Of a stretch of DNA of 64,000 nucleotides, positions 63,496 through 64,000 are shown one piece after another (position 1 is the first letter of the stretch; the number at the start of each line of letters is the position of its first letter). This DNA comes from Tenacibaculum maritimum NCIMB 2154 (lineage in GTDB: Bacteria; Bacteroidota; Bacteroidia; Flavobacteriales; Flavobacteriaceae): the NCBI RefSeq assembly GCF_900119795.1, contig NZ_LT634361.1, forward strand, positions 1,054,001-1,118,000, in the 5' to 3' direction. The position numbers and the translations under genes are program-made. Below the pieces are notes generated by a model that was not told the origin of the DNA, did not search any database, and worked only from the letters and a program-made list of their open reading frames with translations.

Positions 63496-64000
63496 TTAAA
63501 AGAGTGTTTAGAGCTAAATCAGTAAAAAAGATCGTAGGGGTAATGTTATCATTACAGTTGGTTAATGACTTAAAATGTTGTTTTATAAATTGTTGATGTA
63601 AAGCACCTTCAATAATCGTACTTGCTAATGTAAAAGGATGTTGGTATAAACTATTATAATTAGAAATTATAGCAGATAAGCGTTTTACAACTCCTTTATA
63701 TAATTTAAAAAAGCCCTCCTTATTTTCAATATCTACCTCTTTGGTAGAATATGATTTAGAATTTTCATTAATGATAATTGAAGTTAAAGACACTTCATTA
63801 ATATGAGAAAAATTACCATCTTGCTCAGTAGTTCGCGTAACTACTTCAATAGCTTTTATTAATTTTTCTTTTGGGTTATGAATGCTATAAGTTTCTATAA
63901 CTAATTGGTATTGAATCCAACCCCAATACCAAGAGGTTAAATATATTAATAATTTATGTTTGCTTTCAAAATACCTATAAATAGAACTTTCATTAGAACC
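63482..64000 (-). CDS. TetR-family regulator (5' part beyond the window)
   Basis: The minus-strand frame is open from the window edge to TAA at 63482 and so is partial. At the edge it reads GSNESSIYRYFESKHKLLIYL, the end of a TetR helix-turn-helix and the following helix; the rest is a helical ligand-binding type domain. An ATG at 63793 lies inside the protein and is not the start. It overlaps the ABC gene, so it is the first known gene of the operon and probably controls it. Confidence 0.85.
   Translation of the reverse strand, partial: GSNESSIYRYFESKHKLLIYLTSWYWGWIQYQLVIETYSIHNPKEKLIKAIEVVTRTTEQDGNFSHINEVSLTSIIINENSKSYSTKEVDIENKEGFFKLYKGVVKRLSAIISNYNSLYQHPFTLASTIIEGALHQQFIKQHFKSLTNCNDNITPTIFFTDLALNTLLNDKK

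Overview
The window is AT-rich DNA from a member of the Bacteroidota, most likely a marine Flavobacteriaceae (Tenacibaculum-like; the genus is an inference). Supporting signs are Bacteroidota promoters (TTG about 19-20 bp before TAnnTTTG), abundant lipoproteins, a type IX secretion (T9SS) C-terminal sorting domain, SprB-type repeats, a fused SerB-SerA enzyme, and a TetR-ABC-HlyD-TolC export operon.

Layout. 0-2 kb: three DUF4625-like lipoproteins. 2.4-17.2 kb: a co-directional block of very large exported proteins (1580-residue beta-rich protein, two lipocalin-like lipoproteins with a partial segmental duplication, a fibronectin-III protein, a 1710-residue SprB-repeat/T9SS adhesin, and a PKD lipoprotein). 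17.2-18.1 kb: dispersed repeats, a 57-bp tandem hairpin array and gene debris. 18.15-34.5 kb: a polymorphic-toxin locus. A complete TANFOR-type exported protein ends in a metzincin-like metallopeptidase (HExxH plus Met-turn) and is followed by a HEAT-like candidate immunity lipoprotein. Behind it lie four roughly 3.4-kb cassettes that have no normal 5' end. Three of them begin with 64-70 bp matching the interior of the full-length gene, share a repetitive N/T/S/D-rich linker, and continue into different beta-rich C-termini; the first begins further in, inside the linker. Each cassette is followed by a small two-helix membrane protein, and cassettes 1-3 also by secreted partner proteins whose last 40 or so residues are shared. 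This looks like a store of alternative C-terminal toxin ends, and it is the most interesting part of the window. 34.5-35.6 kb: an IS3 remnant and repeats.

35.6-42 kb: an outer-membrane barrel candidate, a UbiA-like membrane protein, the SerB-SerA fusion and an M23 peptidase. 42.35-50.5 kb: a kynurenine (tryptophan) catabolic operon containing kynureninase, kynurenine 3-monooxygenase, a RidA-type aminomuconate deaminase candidate, aminomuconic-semialdehyde dehydrogenase, an SDR with altered catalytic residues, 3-hydroxyanthranilate dioxygenase and ACMS decarboxylase. A broken phytanoyl-CoA-dioxygenase-like gene lies inside it. The enzymes would take kynurenine through 3-hydroxykynurenine, 3-hydroxyanthranilate, ACMS and 2-aminomuconic semialdehyde to 2-aminomuconate and beyond.

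50.6-58 kb: a region of decay and mobile DNA, with a second tandem hairpin array, an intact IS3-family element abutting a broken sialidase-like gene, TlpA, transposase debris, small lipoproteins and an initiator tRNA. 58-64 kb, minus strand: a small membrane protein and the TetR-ABC-HlyD-TolC export operon, whose ABC ATPase has unusual signature and Walker B residues. The TetR gene runs off the window end.
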